Assembly (NCBI RefSeq): GCF_000319225.1
Contig: NC_019815.1
Span: forward strand, 186,001-250,000
Source: Candidatus Kinetoplastibacterium crithidii (ex Angomonas deanei ATCC 30255)
GTDB lineage: Bacteria > Pseudomonadota > Gammaproteobacteria > Burkholderiales > Burkholderiaceae_B
DNA: 64,000 bases
Reading direction: 5' to 3'
Position numbers and translations under genes: made by a program. Of this stretch, positions 41,973-52,295 are shown in pieces. How positions within the stretch are numbered: position 1 is the stretch's first letter; the number at the start of each line of letters is the position of its first letter. The notes beneath the pieces are model-generated. The model made no database searches. It worked only from the letters and a program-made list of their open reading frames with translations, and had not been told where the DNA came from.

Positions 41973-43374
41973 AAATGTCGATTTCTTTATTAGCATAGTT
42001 GTTTGTAACTCTAATATATATAATATATAGAAAAAATGATGAGGCAATCATACCTATTGTGGATAATAACCATAAACTACTTACTGCAATATATGACTCT
42101 GGTGCAATAATTTTATTAATGTATTCGAAATAATTAATGCCTTTTCCAAAACCAAACCACCATCCTCCACCTAACCCTATGACTCCCAAAGATATTATTT
42201 GAGTAATAAATGGTATAGTGCTTATCTTATAAGCTCTTAATAGATATGAATTAAAGCATTGAATAGAATCAAATATATGAAACAATGGCAGTACTATCAT
42301 AACAAGATTTAGAATGGTATTTTTTATTAAATTATCATTGGTATATATATTTATTATGTTTTCTTTATTTGAAAAAACAAGAATTGCAATTATAAGAGAT
42401 AGAAAAATAGTTAATTTTAGTCCTATATTTCCTATTTCTTTAGCTAGTTGATAATTTTCTGCTCCAATTGCTTGTGCAACAGCTGAAGATGTAGCTATTC
42501 CTAATGCAATTGGAAATACATAGGTTACCCCTGCTATATTCGCAATAATCTGATGTCCACCAATAGCCACAAGTCCTTCTTGAGCAACTAATATTGCCAT
42601 GGATGTGAATGTTAATACTTCTACTAAATAAGATCCGCTCATTGGTAGGCCAATTTTTAGTAGTTCTTTAATTTCTGTTAATTTTGGTTTGTATATAGTT
42701 AGTTTGAATTTGGAAAAAAAATTATCTGTTTTTATAATGTATAAAGCAACTATAAGATTTATCCAAGTTACTATTACAGTTGATAATGCTGCTCCAGTTG
42801 CTCCCATTTTTGGAATATGCTTAGATCCAAATATAAACAAGCAATTAAATATAATTTTAAGAATTATGGATAATATGCTTATAAACATTAATTTCTTAAA
42901 CCTAGATAACGAAGCACATAAATTATATATGGTTCGGAAAATTAAAGATGCTGGCAAAGCAAGTATTAATATATTTAAATAAGAAGATATATTTGAGTAA
43001 ACATTTTCATCCATATTTCCAAAGAATCTAAACCATATATTAGGAAAATATAGAAATATAGAACCTATAAAAGATAGGAGGATTGCAATCCAAACTCCCT
43101 GACACCAATAAACACCTATTGCTTCATATTTTTTTTTGCCAAAATTGTTCGCTATTATAGGTATTAACGAATTTATGACTCCTATTAAACTTACAAATAC
43201 TGTTATGTATATTGAGCTTGATAAAGCAACAACTGCCAAGTCTTCTTTGCTTGAGTGTCCACTCATAATTGTATCAATCAGACCATAAGATACAGAGACA
43301 ATTTGTGTGATTAATATTGGCCAAAACTGGCCCAATATTTCTTTTAATATAGTTTTTTTTGTTTCTATAATCAT
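41965..43374 (-). CDS. norM: MATE-family multidrug/Na+ antiporter (NorM-like)
   Basis: Inner-membrane exporter with about twelve hydrophobic segments across 469 residues. [29 protein letters not shown] at the N-terminus and the internal repeat [24 protein letters not shown] near residue 235 show the two-bundle MATE architecture. The specific substrate is unknown; NorM-type proteins export cationic compounds in exchange for Na+ or H+. The gene symbol is by family resemblance only. Retention of an exporter in a reduced genome suggests use at the host interface, which is inference. Confidence 0.85.
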   Translation of the reverse strand: MIIETKKTILKEILGQFWPILITQIVSVSYGLIDTIMSGHSSKEDLAVVALSSSIYITVFVSLIGVINSLIPIIANNFGKKKYEAIGVYWCQGVWIAILLSFIGSIFLYFPNIWFRFFGNMDENVYSNISSYLNILILALPASLIFRTIYNLCASLSRFKKLMFISILSIILKIIFNCLFIFGSKHIPKMGATGAALSTVIVTWINLIVALYIIKTDNFFSKFKLTIYKPKLTEIKELLKIGLPMSGSYLVEVLTFTSMAILVAQEGLVAIGGHQIIANIAGVTYVFPIALGIATSSAVAQAIGAENYQLAKEIGNIGLKLTIFLSLIIAILVFSNKENIINIYTNDNLIKNTILNLVMIVLPLFHIFDSIQCFNSYLLRAYKISTIPFITQIISLGVIGLGGGWWFGFGKGINYFEYINKIIAPESYIAVSSLWLLSTIGMIASSFFLYIIYIRVTNNYANKEIDIFK

Positions 43375-43549
43375 GTTTTCTTGTTTAGTTAATAGTTCAC
43401 AATGATAAGATTTATTTCTATCTTTTCTTATATTGACGCAAAAGAAACTATTGAATTTTTGCCTGTATGGTTTATGTTGATTTTGTAATACATAATATTT
43501 GATTATAGAAAACCATTCTTAATTTTTATAAAATACTAATTAAGAAAAA

Positions 43550-43596
43550 TTTACCTAAAATATTCAATTGTCAAATATTGATATAATTTAGGTAAA
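43550..43596 (-). terminator. Terminator downstream of rpmE2
   Basis: 10-bp arms TTTACCTAAA (43550-43559) and TTTAGGTAAA (43587-43596). On the minus strand the hairpin is followed by UUUUUCUUA. It lies 13 bp after the rpmE2 stop codon. Confidence 0.75.
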
Positions 43597-43609
43597 CTTG
43601 TAGTATTTT

Positions 43610-43873
43610 TTATTGTTTGGTTTTAGGTGTAGCAGTGCGAGAGAAACGTGCTCTGAATTTTTCAACTCTGCCTGTTTCCACCAATCTAGTTTGCGCTCCT
43701 GTATAAAATGGATGAGATTTTGAAGTTACATCACATTTAAACAAAGGATATTCATTGCCTTCTATCTTAATAGATTCCCTAGTTTGTACAGTTGATCTAA
43801 CTATGAGTTTATGATCAGTTTGTACATCTAGAAAAACAACATCACGATATTCTGGGTGTATATTTGGTTTCAT
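43610..43873 (-). CDS. rpmE2: 50S ribosomal protein L31 type B
   Basis: Ribosomal protein L31 of the zinc-independent (C-minus) class: MKPNIHPEYRDVVFLDVQTDHK, GNEYPLFKCDVTSKSHPFYTG and GRVEKFRARFSR, with a single Cys rather than the CxxC pairs of the zinc form; 87 residues. A GGAA ribosome-binding site precedes the ATG. If this is the only L31, ribosome assembly would not depend on zinc for this protein. Confidence 0.95.
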   Translation of the reverse strand: MKPNIHPEYRDVVFLDVQTDHKLIVRSTVQTRESIKIEGNEYPLFKCDVTSKSHPFYTGAQTRLVETGRVEKFRARFSRTATPKTKQ

Positions 43874-44131
43874 AATAAGCTAATTCCAATCATTATGTTA
43901 TAATTATCGAACAAAACAACATTGTAATGCTATTGTTTTTGTAATGCCATATTTCATTGTAGGTAACTTATATTTGATTGTTTCAATACAACTTATATTT
44001 TGTATAAAAAATAATTTTTTAGCAAATAAATAAGATGCAGGTTATAATCAGATACTATTAGATTCGTTGCATTATTCTGTAGTTACCTATATGATTGCAG
44101 TCGATAAACTTGTATATAAGAATTTATTTGG

Positions 44132-44204
44132 TGCCGATAAGAGGAGTCGAACCTCTGACCTTCGCATTACGAATGCGCTGCTCTACCATCTAAGCTATAT
44201 CGGC
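44132..44204 (-). tRNA. tRNA-Thr (anticodon CGU)
   Basis: Reads GCCGATA at the 5' end (44204) pairing with TATCGGC at the 3' end, D-arm AGCTTAGATGGTAGAGC, anticodon loop TTCGTAA with CGT at 44171-44169, T-arm AGAGGTTCGACTCCTCT, discriminator A at 44132, and an encoded CCA at 44131-44129. It closely matches E. coli tRNA-Thr(CGU). Decodes ACG, a rare codon in such an AT-rich genome. Confidence 0.96.
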
Positions 44205-44546
44205 AGGTTATATGTCTTATGTTGTGTTTATTCGTAAGACCCATTATTGTATAATAATGTTTATTTAGAATTAATCAATATTTTTTAATTACCTATTTAC
44301 ATATTTTCTTTGTATAATGTAGAATTAAACGATTATTTCTATATATTTTTTATGTTTATTCGTGATTTATGTTTTCTAACGATATGTTTTTTTTAGATAA
44401 CAGTGTCAAGAATTTATTTGTGTTGAACATCTTTCTTTTATTCGATCCTGAAGTTTTCTAGTTTTATATTTTAAAATAAAATTTATTTGGGAATATCTAC
44501 TGCCGTTAGTAAACCTTCCAGGAGTTTATGGTTTGGAGTTGTCTAG
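44205..44546. other. Intergenic region between tRNA-Thr and rluB
   Basis: 342-bp AT-rich gap between divergent genes. A 30-codon open frame (44369-44461) has no ribosome-binding site and no recognisable product. Just before rluB, a good AGGAG site precedes a very short frame, ATG at 44528 to TAA at 44554, which overlaps the rluB start; see findings. Confidence 0.45.
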
Positions 44547-46012
44547 GTGACTAATAATAAAGTTACACCAAGCAGTATTTGTAATGGTGATAAGTTGTCA
44601 AAATCAGATTGTGAGTGCGAAGATAAAGTAAATTTATCTCGTAAAGGACGTAAACTACGTACTCCATTTAGGCGTCATAGAGACAATATTAGTGATTCTA
44701 GTGTAAATAGTGCTGCTAATGAACCTGTTAACGATGTTGATAATTTGGATTTTTCTTTTTTAGAAAAATCTGATCATATTGTTAATAAGTTAAAACAATC
44801 TTTAAGTCATGATGATATTAATCCAAAATTGCATAAAGTGCTTGCGGAATTAGGAATTGGTTCTAGAAGGGAAATGGAAGACCTTATAGTTGCTGGCAGA
44901 ATATCTGTTAATGGAGCTCCAGCTCATATTGGTCAACGAGTAAAACCAAGCGACCTTATTCGTCTAAATGGGAAGTTAATTCGTAGAGCAAATATTCGTA
45001 AGTCTCCAAGAATTTTGGTATATCATAAACCTGCTGGAGAAATAGTAAGTAATAAAGACCCTCAAGGTAGAGAAAGCGTTTTTGCTAATCTTCCTAAAAT
45101 GGAATTAGGAAGATGGATATCTGTTGGTAGATTAGATATCAATACTGAGGGTTTGCTCATTTTTACAACCTCAGGGGATTTAGCAAATTATTTTATGCAT
45201 CCTAGATATAATTTTGAGCGTGAATATGCAGTTAGAATTGTCGGTGAACTTACTGATTTACAAAGGAAGTCTTTGAAAGAAGGGGTGTCATTAGATGATG
45301 GCATTGCCCGTTTTGAATCATTAGAATCTTTAGGTGGTGAGTCAACAAACCGCTGGTATAAGATTGTTATCAAGGAAGGTAGAAATCGAGAAGTTAGGAG
45401 AATGTTCGAAAATATAGGTATTATGGTAAGTAGGTTAATTAGAGTAAGGTATGGTGATATATCGTTACCACGTAATTTGCGTCGTGGTAATTATTATGAA
45501 TTTGATGATTCATCTGTAATGGCAATTATGCTTAAGAGTGGATTTTCAAATGCAAAGGAGTTTATAAACTCTTCAAAATCTGCTAGCACTAGAGAATCTA
45601 ATGTTAGGATTAATTCGCCTAAGAAAAACAAAACTGATTCTCGTCCTTTATATCAAAAAGAATCTAAAACATTAAAGAATAATAATTATGGTAATAGTTA
45701 CCAAATAAATAAAAATAATAAAAATTATAAAATCAATGAAAACAATGAAAGTAGTAATATATCTAGCAATTCTTCTTCAGTTAAAAATTCTTTTCCTAAA
45801 TCTAGCGCTCATAGAATTCATGATAATAAAGTTGTTCTTAAAAGAAACAACAAGATAAATTCTTTTAATAAGAATAATGATGCTTTTTCTAAAAGAAAAA
45901 AAATTTAGTTGATACAACTGTTAATCCTAATGATGATTGGCAACCTAGTAATCCAAGTGCTCATGAGTCTAATTTAGGAGTTCTTAGCAGAAAAAGAAGA
46001 CATTTCAATTGA
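44547..46012 (+). CDS. rluB: 23S rRNA pseudouridine synthase RluB, 3' end frameshifted
   Basis: Pseudouridine synthase of the RsuA/RluB family that modifies U2605 of 23S rRNA. Domains: a charged N-terminal extension (1-85), an S4 domain (about 90-145, [22 protein letters not shown]), the catalytic domain with the Asp in [19 protein letters not shown], and an Asn/Lys/Ser-rich C-terminal tail from about residue 345. Start is GTG at 44547 with GGAG 8 bases upstream. The first stop is at 45908, after an A8 run (45896-45903). With one more A the frame continues to TGA at 46012 and encodes a further 36 residues including [16 protein letters not shown], which looks like a genuine RluB tail. The catalytic part is complete, so activity should be unaffected. 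Confidence 0.9.
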
Positions 46013-46017
46013 TTTTT

Positions 46018-46045
46018 TTGTATACTTTTATACTTATAGTATAAT
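46018..46045 (+). promoter_or_regulatory. Candidate promoter for the rimP-nusA-infB operon
   Basis: TTGTAT at 46018-46023 and a perfect TATAAT at 46040-46045 with a 16-bp spacer. The -35 matches only three of six positions, and AT-rich DNA yields such pairs by chance. Confidence 0.35.
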
Positions 46046-46121
46046 TTTAATCAAATGTCTGTTAAAATTATCAGTCAAGCACTGATTTACCATGAATTCG
46101 TGAAATTGTTCGATTATCGTA

Positions 46122-46160
46122 TTCAGCTTTTTTGAGCTGAACTGGTTTTTTATTTTTTAT
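46122..46160 (+). terminator. Hairpin with T-rich tail between rluB and rimP
   Basis: TTCAGCT (46122-46128) pairs with AGCTGAA (46135-46141) around a six-base loop, followed by CTGG and then TTTTTTATTTTTT. It may end rluB transcription or act as a leader element of the rimP operon. Confidence 0.5.
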
Positions 46161-46194
46161 CTTTATCGGATTTTATCCATTTATAATTTTATAT

Positions 46195-46713
46195 ATGATT
46201 GATTTATTTTCTATTGCAGAAAATGCCTTACAGGGATTGTCAAGTGATTTTGAACTTGTCGATATAGAGATTCTTTCTGCTGGTGTTTTGCGGGTTACCA
46301 TTGATAAAGTATCAGGCATAAGTATAGATGACTGTGAAGAAGTGTCTCGTCATTTAACTCATGTATTCGCTGTAGAAAATATTAATTATAGTAATCTTGA
46401 AGTTAGTTCTCCAGGAATAGATAGACCATTGCGCAAATTTTCTGATTTTTTGCGTTTTATTGGTGAAAGAGTTGAAATTAAATTTCATAATGCACTCAAT
46501 GGTAGAAAGATTTTTAGAGGTGTTTTGTTATTAAAAAGTGATTTACCTTCTGATTATAATGTCAATGAAGTAAATTCTTGTGATATTACGTTTGGAATAA
46601 ATGTAGATAGTTTGGATAATAAAAAAAATATTCAAACTATTGATTTCGTTCTTAATGATGTGGATCGAGCAAAATTGGATCCTATTCTAGATTTCAAGGG
46701 CAAATGGCGATGA
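46195..46713 (+). CDS. rimP: Ribosome maturation factor RimP
   Basis: Assists 30S subunit assembly. FELVDIEILSAGVLRVTIDKVSGISIDDCEEVSRHLTHVF and YSNLEVSSPGIDRPLRKFSDFLRFIGE are the two conserved blocks; 172 residues. The last bases form an ATGA overlap with nusA. rimP-nusA-infB is a conserved bacterial operon. Confidence 0.95.
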   Translation: MIDLFSIAENALQGLSSDFELVDIEILSAGVLRVTIDKVSGISIDDCEEVSRHLTHVFAVENINYSNLEVSSPGIDRPLRKFSDFLRFIGERVEIKFHNALNGRKIFRGVLLLKSDLPSDYNVNEVNSCDITFGINVDSLDNKKNIQTIDFVLNDVDRAKLDPILDFKGKWR

Positions 46714-48182
46714 GTCGTGAAATTCTTATGTTGGTCGATGCATTGGCACGTGAAAAAAATGTTACCCGTGAAGTTATTTTTTCAGCTTTAGAGGGCGCTC
46801 TTGCCTTTGCTATGAAGAAAAAATTTAAAGAAGATGTTGATATTCGTGTTTCTATAGATAGGGATACTGGTAAATATGAAGGTTTTCGTCGGTGGCTTAT
46901 TGTTCCAGATGAAAATGGCTTACAGGATCCTGACAAGCAAGAAATGTTGTTAGATGCTAAGGACATAGACCCTAATATTGATGTCGGAGATTATTTGGAA
47001 GAACCCTTAGATCAGTCTGAATTTGGTAGAATTAGCGCTCAAGCTGCTAAACAGGCTATTTTACAACGAGTAAGGGATGCAGAAAAAGAGCAAATATTGA
47101 ATGATTTTCTTAGTCGTGGAGAGAATGTAATATCTGGCATAATTAAGAGAATTGATAAGGGTGATGCGATAGTAGATATAGGTAGAATAGAAGCTAGGTT
47201 ACCACGTTCTGAAATGATTCCTAAGGAGAATTTAAGAATGGGGGACAGGGTAAGAGCTTTGGTATTAAGAATTGATCGTAATATTCGTGGTCAAAGAGTT
47301 ATCTTATCAAGAACTGCGCCTGAATTTATAAAATATTTATTTGAAAACGAAGTTCCTGAAATAGAACAAGGTTTATTGGAGATAAAAGCAGCTGCTCGTG
47401 ATCCTGGGATAAGAGCTAAAATTGCAGTGGTAGCTAATGACAAACGTATAGATCCTATTGGTACTTGTGTTGGAATGAGAGGTTTGCGAGTAACAGCTGT
47501 TCGAAATGAATTAGGTGGTGAGCAAGTAGATATAGTTTTATGGTCAGATGATCCAGCGCAGTTTGTAATTGGAGCTTTGTCTCCTGCGAATGTTGAGTCT
47601 ATAGTTGTAGATGAAAATAATCATTCTATGGATGTAGTTGTTGATGATGATAATTTGCCTAAAGCAATTGGAATTAAAGGCCAAAATGTTAGGCTTGCTT
47701 CAGATTTAACTGGTTGGAAAATAAATATCATGACTTCTGATGAAAGCCTGAAAAGACAGGAAACTGAAAAAATGAGATTGATATCTTATTTTGTAGATAA
47801 ATTGAATATCAGTAATAGTGAAGCAGATATTTTAATTGAAAATGGATTTTCTGGTATAGAAGAAATAGCGTATGTTCCATTGCAAGAATTATTAGATATA
47901 AAATCATTTAGCGAAGATTTTGTGAATAATTTAAGATTATCAGCTAGAAATGCTTTATTAACTGAAGCGATAGTTAAGGAAGAACATTTAGGTTTGAAAT
48001 CTGATTTGTTAGATATTAAAGGTATCAATAGTAATATATTGGACTCTTTAAGAGTAAATAATATTCTTAGCAAAAAAGATTTAGCAGAGTTAGATGCTGG
48101 AGAATTATCTGAAATATCTGGTTTAAATTTTAATGAGGCTAGTGAGTTGATAATGCTAGCACGTGAAGATTGGTTTAAATAA
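46710..48182 (+). CDS. nusA: Transcription termination/antitermination protein NusA
   Basis: RNA polymerase-binding elongation factor that modulates pausing, termination and antitermination. The N-terminal polymerase-binding domain spans about 1-125, S1 about 135-200 (ENVISGIIKRIDKGDAIVDIG), KH1 and KH2 about 230-345 (DKRIDPIGTCVGMRGLRV, KAIGIKGQNVRLASDLTGW), and two helix-hairpin-helix acidic repeats occupy the C-terminus, as in E. coli. The ATG at 46710 overlaps the rimP stop (ATGA); an in-frame ATG at 46704 is a near alternative. 490 residues. Confidence 0.96.
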   Translation: MSREILMLVDALAREKNVTREVIFSALEGALAFAMKKKFKEDVDIRVSIDRDTGKYEGFRRWLIVPDENGLQDPDKQEMLLDAKDIDPNIDVGDYLEEPLDQSEFGRISAQAAKQAILQRVRDAEKEQILNDFLSRGENVISGIIKRIDKGDAIVDIGRIEARLPRSEMIPKENLRMGDRVRALVLRIDRNIRGQRVILSRTAPEFIKYLFENEVPEIEQGLLEIKAAARDPGIRAKIAVVANDKRIDPIGTCVGMRGLRVTAVRNELGGEQVDIVLWSDDPAQFVIGALSPANVESIVVDENNHSMDVVVDDDNLPKAIGIKGQNVRLASDLTGWKINIMTSDESLKRQETEKMRLISYFVDKLNISNSEADILIENGFSGIEEIAYVPLQELLDIKSFSEDFVNNLRLSARNALLTEAIVKEEHLGLKSDLLDIKGINSNILDSLRVNNILSKKDLAELDAGELSEISGLNFNEASELIMLAREDWFK

Positions 48183-48259
48183 TAATGTAAATTGGAATTT
48201 TGGTTTTTTTATATATATTATTTATTTTTTTATTTTAGCTATACAGGGAATATGTCTTG

Positions 48260-51136
48260 ATGTCGATTATAACTGTAGCTCAGTTTGCTGTTGAGCTTAA
48301 TATGTCTGCTGATGTGTTATTGGATCAATTAAGATCTGCTGGTGCTAGTGTTAGTTCAGTAAAAGACTTTGTTACTAATAGCGATAAAATTAAATTATTA
48401 GAATCTTTGCGTAAAGCGCATGGTATAGATAATAATGATAAAAAGATAGTTTTGACTAAAAGAGAAACTAGCGAAATTTATCAGGCTGATGCTAGGGGCA
48501 GATCAAGAACTATTCAAGTGAAGATTTTGAAAAAACGTACTTTTATTAAGAAAAATGAGAATCTTAATAAAGATTTGGAAAAGGAAAAAGTTGGAATCAA
48601 TAATGATGTTATTAATAAAATAAATGAAAATGTGGGTGAATCTTCATTTAAAATTTCTGTCAGAGATACAGATTTGGTTAAGGGTGAATATTTGGATAAG
48701 GAAGATTCTCCTATAAATGTTAATGAAAATATTGGTAATTTAAAAGTTGATGCTGATAGTCTTTTAAAACCTCGAAATGAAGATACAGAGCATAAAATTT
48801 CACTAAAAAATGCTATTAATGTGCCATCAAAGGCATCTGTCAATGTTATTAGTAATAACATTGAATCTTATAATAAAGATTCAAATAAGATGGAGTCTTC
48901 TTCTAAGTCTCAAATTATGAAAAATCCTAAGAATACAATAAATAACCGCGCTGCAACTCAAAATACAATTACAAAAACAGAAAAAAAACCTGAAAAATTA
49001 ATTAATGATAGGGAAGATTCAAAAAAAACTTCTGAAGCTGAAGCTGCTGCTTTGCAAGACATGTTAAATCGTCCACGCAAAGTTTCAAAAGCAACTGAAA
49101 ATCCTGCTCCTAAAAATAATAAAAATACTTCTATAAAAAAAGATAATAAGAGCAGTGTTTCTTCAAAAAAGTCACCAAAATCATCTGATGTTGCTTCCTC
49201 TTGGAGTGATGAGAGTTCTCGTAGGAAAAATTTAGAAAGAGATAAGCGTTCGACATTATTAAGTGATGCTGATGGATGGAAAGTTTCTGGAATAAAAACT
49301 AACAAGTCTTCGAAAAATAATAAACAGAATTCTAATGGTTCTTTAAAAGATTCTGTTAACCAGCAACAAGAGTTTATAGCTAAAAAAATACATGTTCCTG
49401 AGACTATTACGGTTGCAGATTTAGCTCATAAAATGTCTATAAAAGCTGCGGAAGTAATAAAACATCTTATGAAACTTGGTCAAATGGTTACTATTAATCA
49501 AGTGCTAGATCAAGAGACAGCTATGATAGTTGTTGAAGACCTAGGTCATACAGCAGTTGCAGCAAAAATAGATGATCCTGAGACTTTTCTAGATGAGTCT
49601 AATGTTATTAATCAATCTGATTATATTACAAGAGCTCCTGTAGTTACTGTTATGGGCCATGTTGATCATGGCAAAACTTCTTTGCTTGACTATATAAGAA
49701 AAGCTACTATTGCAAGTAATGAAGCAGGTGGTATAACGCAACATATAGGTGCTTATAATGTAAGAACTTCTTTAGGCTCAATCACTTTCCTTGATACTCC
49801 AGGACATGAAGCTTTTGCTGCCATGAGGGCTAGAGGAGCAAAAGCTACAGACATTGTTGTTTTGGTAGTTGCTGCAGATGATGGAGTTATGCCACAAACA
49901 AAAGAAGCTATAAGCCATGTTAAATCAGCTTCTATTCCAATGATTGTTGCTCTAACAAAAGCTGATAAACAATCTGCTAATTTAGATAAAGTAAGGCAAG
50001 AACTAATATCAGAAGGTATAGTTCCAGAAGAATATGGTGGTGATATTCCCTTTATAATGGTTTCTTCTAAAACTGGTTCTGGAATAGATAGTTTGTTAGA
50101 ACATATATTATTACAAGCAGAAATCTTGGAGCTTAAAGCTTCTGTAAATGTTAGTGCTAAAGGTGTTGTTATTGAAGCAAGTCTTGATAAGGGTAAAGGT
50201 CCTATTTCTACTGTTTTGATCCAAAATGGAACCTTAAAAAAAGGTGATGTTGTACTTGTAGGGGCTACATTTGGTCGTGTTAGAGCAATGTTGGATGAAA
50301 AAGGACTTGCTTTGCAAGAGGCTGGACCTTCAATTCCTGTCGAAATACATGGTCTTACAGATGTTCCTTCTGCTGGAGATATTCTAGTTTCATTAAATGA
50401 TGAGCGCAAAGCCAGAGAGATTGCTTTATTTAGACAAGGTAAGTTTAGAGATTCAAAATTAGCTAAAAAACATGCCGCAAATTTTGAATCTATGTTTGAT
50501 AATATGGCTGATGCTATAGAATCTAGAATTCTATCTATTATTATAAAAGCAGATGTTCAAGGTTCACAGGAAGCTTTAGCTAATTCATTGATCAAATTAT
50601 CTACTGATGAAGTAAAGGTAAAGATTATTCATGCAGCTGTAGGTGGAATATCTGATAATGATGTTAATCTAGCTGTGGCTTCAAATGCTTTTATAATAGG
50701 TTTTAATGTTAAGGCAGATGCCATAGCTAAGAAGAATGCAGAGTTAAATAATGTTAGAATGAGTTATTATAATATTATTTATGATGCAATTAATGATGTT
50801 AAATCTGCTATGTCTGGTATGTTGGCTCCAGAGAAGAAAGAAGATATCATTGGTACTGTAGAAATTCGTGAAGTATATGCAATATCAAAAATTGGTAGTG
50901 TTGCTGGTTGCATGGTAACTGAAGGTATAGTAAAAAAAGATTCAAAAGTACGATTATTTAGAAATAATGTAGTGGTTTGGACCGGACAAATAGATTCTTT
51001 ACGTAGATTTAAAGATGATGTGAAAGAGGTAAGATCTGGATTTGATTGTGGTATTACATTGAAAGGAAATCCAGAAATTATTCCTAATGATCAGTTAGAA
51101 ATTTTTGAAATTAAAGAAATAGCTAGAACATTATAA
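48260..51136 (+). CDS. infB: Translation initiation factor IF-2
   Basis: GTPase that places fMet-tRNA on the 30S subunit. N-terminal IF2N domain ([24 protein letters not shown]); a long Lys/Asn/Ser-rich linker (about 60-370); a second IF2N-like domain ([21 protein letters not shown]); then the G domain with [14 protein letters not shown] (about 467-480), [13 protein letters not shown], and TKAD at about 567 where many IF-2 proteins have NKID. Domains II-IV follow to the end. The frame includes a TTG at 48257, but the ATG at 48260 gives the conserved start; 958 residues. A CAGGGA ribosome-binding site lies upstream. Confidence 0.96.
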   Translation: MSIITVAQFAVELNMSADVLLDQLRSAGASVSSVKDFVTNSDKIKLLESLRKAHGIDNNDKKIVLTKRETSEIYQADARGRSRTIQVKILKKRTFIKKNENLNKDLEKEKVGINNDVINKINENVGESSFKISVRDTDLVKGEYLDKEDSPINVNENIGNLKVDADSLLKPRNEDTEHKISLKNAINVPSKASVNVISNNIESYNKDSNKMESSSKSQIMKNPKNTINNRAATQNTITKTEKKPEKLINDREDSKKTSEAEAAALQDMLNRPRKVSKATENPAPKNNKNTSIKKDNKSSVSSKKSPKSSDVASSWSDESSRRKNLERDKRSTLLSDADGWKVSGIKTNKSSKNNKQNSNGSLKDSVNQQQEFIAKKIHVPETITVADLAHKMSIKAAEVIKHLMKLGQMVTINQVLDQETAMIVVEDLGHTAVAAKIDDPETFLDESNVINQSDYITRAPVVTVMGHVDHGKTSLLDYIRKATIASNEAGGITQHIGAYNVRTSLGSITFLDTPGHEAFAAMRARGAKATDIVVLVVAADDGVMPQTKEAISHVKSASIPMIVALTKADKQSANLDKVRQELISEGIVPEEYGGDIPFIMVSSKTGSGIDSLLEHILLQAEILELKASVNVSAKGVVIEASLDKGKGPISTVLIQNGTLKKGDVVLVGATFGRVRAMLDEKGLALQEAGPSIPVEIHGLTDVPSAGDILVSLNDERKAREIALFRQGKFRDSKLAKKHAANFESMFDNMADAIESRILSIIIKADVQGSQEALANSLIKLSTDEVKVKIIHAAVGGISDNDVNLAVASNAFIIGFNVKADAIAKKNAELNNVRMSYYNIIYDAINDVKSAMSGMLAPEKKEDIIGTVEIREVYAISKIGSVAGCMVTEGIVKKDSKVRLFRNNVVVWTGQIDSLRRFKDDVKEVRSGFDCGITLKGNPEIIPNDQLEIFEIKEIARTL

Positions 51137-51159
51137 TATATTAGGAACGTTTTCTATTT

Positions 51160-51522
51160 ATGAAAATGATTGATATTGACAAAGTGTCAAGTAGAAATAC
51201 TCGTATTTCTAAACAAATTCAGAAAGATTTATCAAAAATAATTAGCCAAAAATTTACTATAAAGGAAATTGGCATTGTTACTATTTCAAAGGTAGATCTC
51301 TCGGTTGACTATGCGTATGCCAAGATATATTTTACTGTCTTTGGTGTTGATCCTAAGATAGTAGAGGAATTTTTGAATAAGAAATCAGGTTGGTTTCATT
51401 CATACATTTATAAAAGATTGCATATACATACAGTTCCAACTTTGTTATTCTTGCATGACACCCATATAGAAAAAGCTAATAATTTGTTAGATTTGATAAA
51501 TAAAGCTAATAGCGATTTTTAG
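51160..51522 (+). CDS. rbfA: Ribosome-binding factor A
   Basis: KH-fold protein needed for 16S rRNA processing and 30S maturation. RNTRISKQIQKDLSKIISQKF, VTISKVDLSVDYAYAKIYFTVFG and the C-terminal TVPTLLFLHDTHIEKANNLLDLI identify it; 120 residues. An in-frame ATG two codons on (51166) is a possible alternative start. Lies 23 bp after infB in the conserved infB-rbfA-truB order. Confidence 0.93.
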   Translation: MKMIDIDKVSSRNTRISKQIQKDLSKIISQKFTIKEIGIVTISKVDLSVDYAYAKIYFTVFGVDPKIVEEFLNKKSGWFHSYIYKRLHIHTVPTLLFLHDTHIEKANNLLDLINKANSDF

Positions 51523-51552
51523 TTTTTTATTCAGTTTACTTTTACAATAAAT

Positions 51553-52281
51553 ATGTCCAAAAAAGTTTTTCGTAATCTTGATGGGTTTATATTACTTGAT
51601 AAACCATCAGGGTTGTCAAGTAATATTGCATTGCAAAAAGTTAGGCATGCTCTTGAAGCTTCCAAGGCAGGTCATGCAGGTACATTAGATCCTTTTGCTA
51701 CAGGTTTGCTTGTTTGTTGTTTAGGGAAATATACTAAGTTTTCAGCTAAATTGATTGATTCTTCTAAATCTTATATAGCAACTTTGAAATTTGGAGAAGA
51801 AACTGATAGCGGTGATTTTACCGGGAATGTTTTATCTAAATTTGAAGATAATATTTTGATGAATGAGGATTCTGTTAGAAGTATTTTGAATTCATTTATT
51901 GGTGAAATCACACAAATTCCTCCTATGTATTCTGCTATTAAATATAAAGGTATTCCATTATATAAATATGCAAGAAAAGGTATTGAGATAAATAGAGAAC
52001 CAAGAAAAGTTAATATATATGATATAAAATTATTATCATTAAAAAACAACTATCTAGTTATTGAAGTTTTTTGTAGCAAAGGAACTTATATTAGAACTTT
52101 GGCCCAGGATATTGGCAGAAAATCTGGTTTTTTTGCACATTTAGTAGAATTAAGAAGGTTATCTGTAGGTCCATTTTGCATAAATCAGGCAATTAATTTA
52201 GATTCTTTGTTATTAATGGAAGAGCCAACGAATGCTATGCTTGATGAGAATAAGATATCTACAATTTTTTTTAAATTATAA
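51553..52281 (+). CDS. truB: tRNA pseudouridine-55 synthase
   Basis: Makes the T-loop pseudouridine in all elongator tRNAs. GFILLDKPSGLSSNIALQKVR, the catalytic Asp in GHAGTLDPFATGLL, and SKGTYIRTLAQDIGRKSG are present. At 242 residues it is shorter than the E. coli protein (314) and seems to lack most of the C-terminal PUA-like region, consistent with trimming in a reduced genome; catalytic parts are complete. Confidence 0.94.
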   Translation: MSKKVFRNLDGFILLDKPSGLSSNIALQKVRHALEASKAGHAGTLDPFATGLLVCCLGKYTKFSAKLIDSSKSYIATLKFGEETDSGDFTGNVLSKFEDNILMNEDSVRSILNSFIGEITQIPPMYSAIKYKGIPLYKYARKGIEINREPRKVNIYDIKLLSLKNNYLVIEVFCSKGTYIRTLAQDIGRKSGFFAHLVELRRLSVGPFCINQAINLDSLLLMEEPTNAMLDENKISTIFFKL

Positions 52282-52295
52282 AATAAGGATTTTGT

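Noticed and set aside
44369-44461. 30-codon frame between tRNA-Thr and rluB.
   Set aside because: No ribosome-binding site, no recognisable product, and such lengths arise by chance in a 342-bp gap.
49753-50409. 218-codon minus-strand frame within infB.
   Set aside because: It is antisense to the conserved IF-2 GTPase domain and Ser/Thr/Pro-rich, as expected from antisense reading; no start signal or family resemblance.
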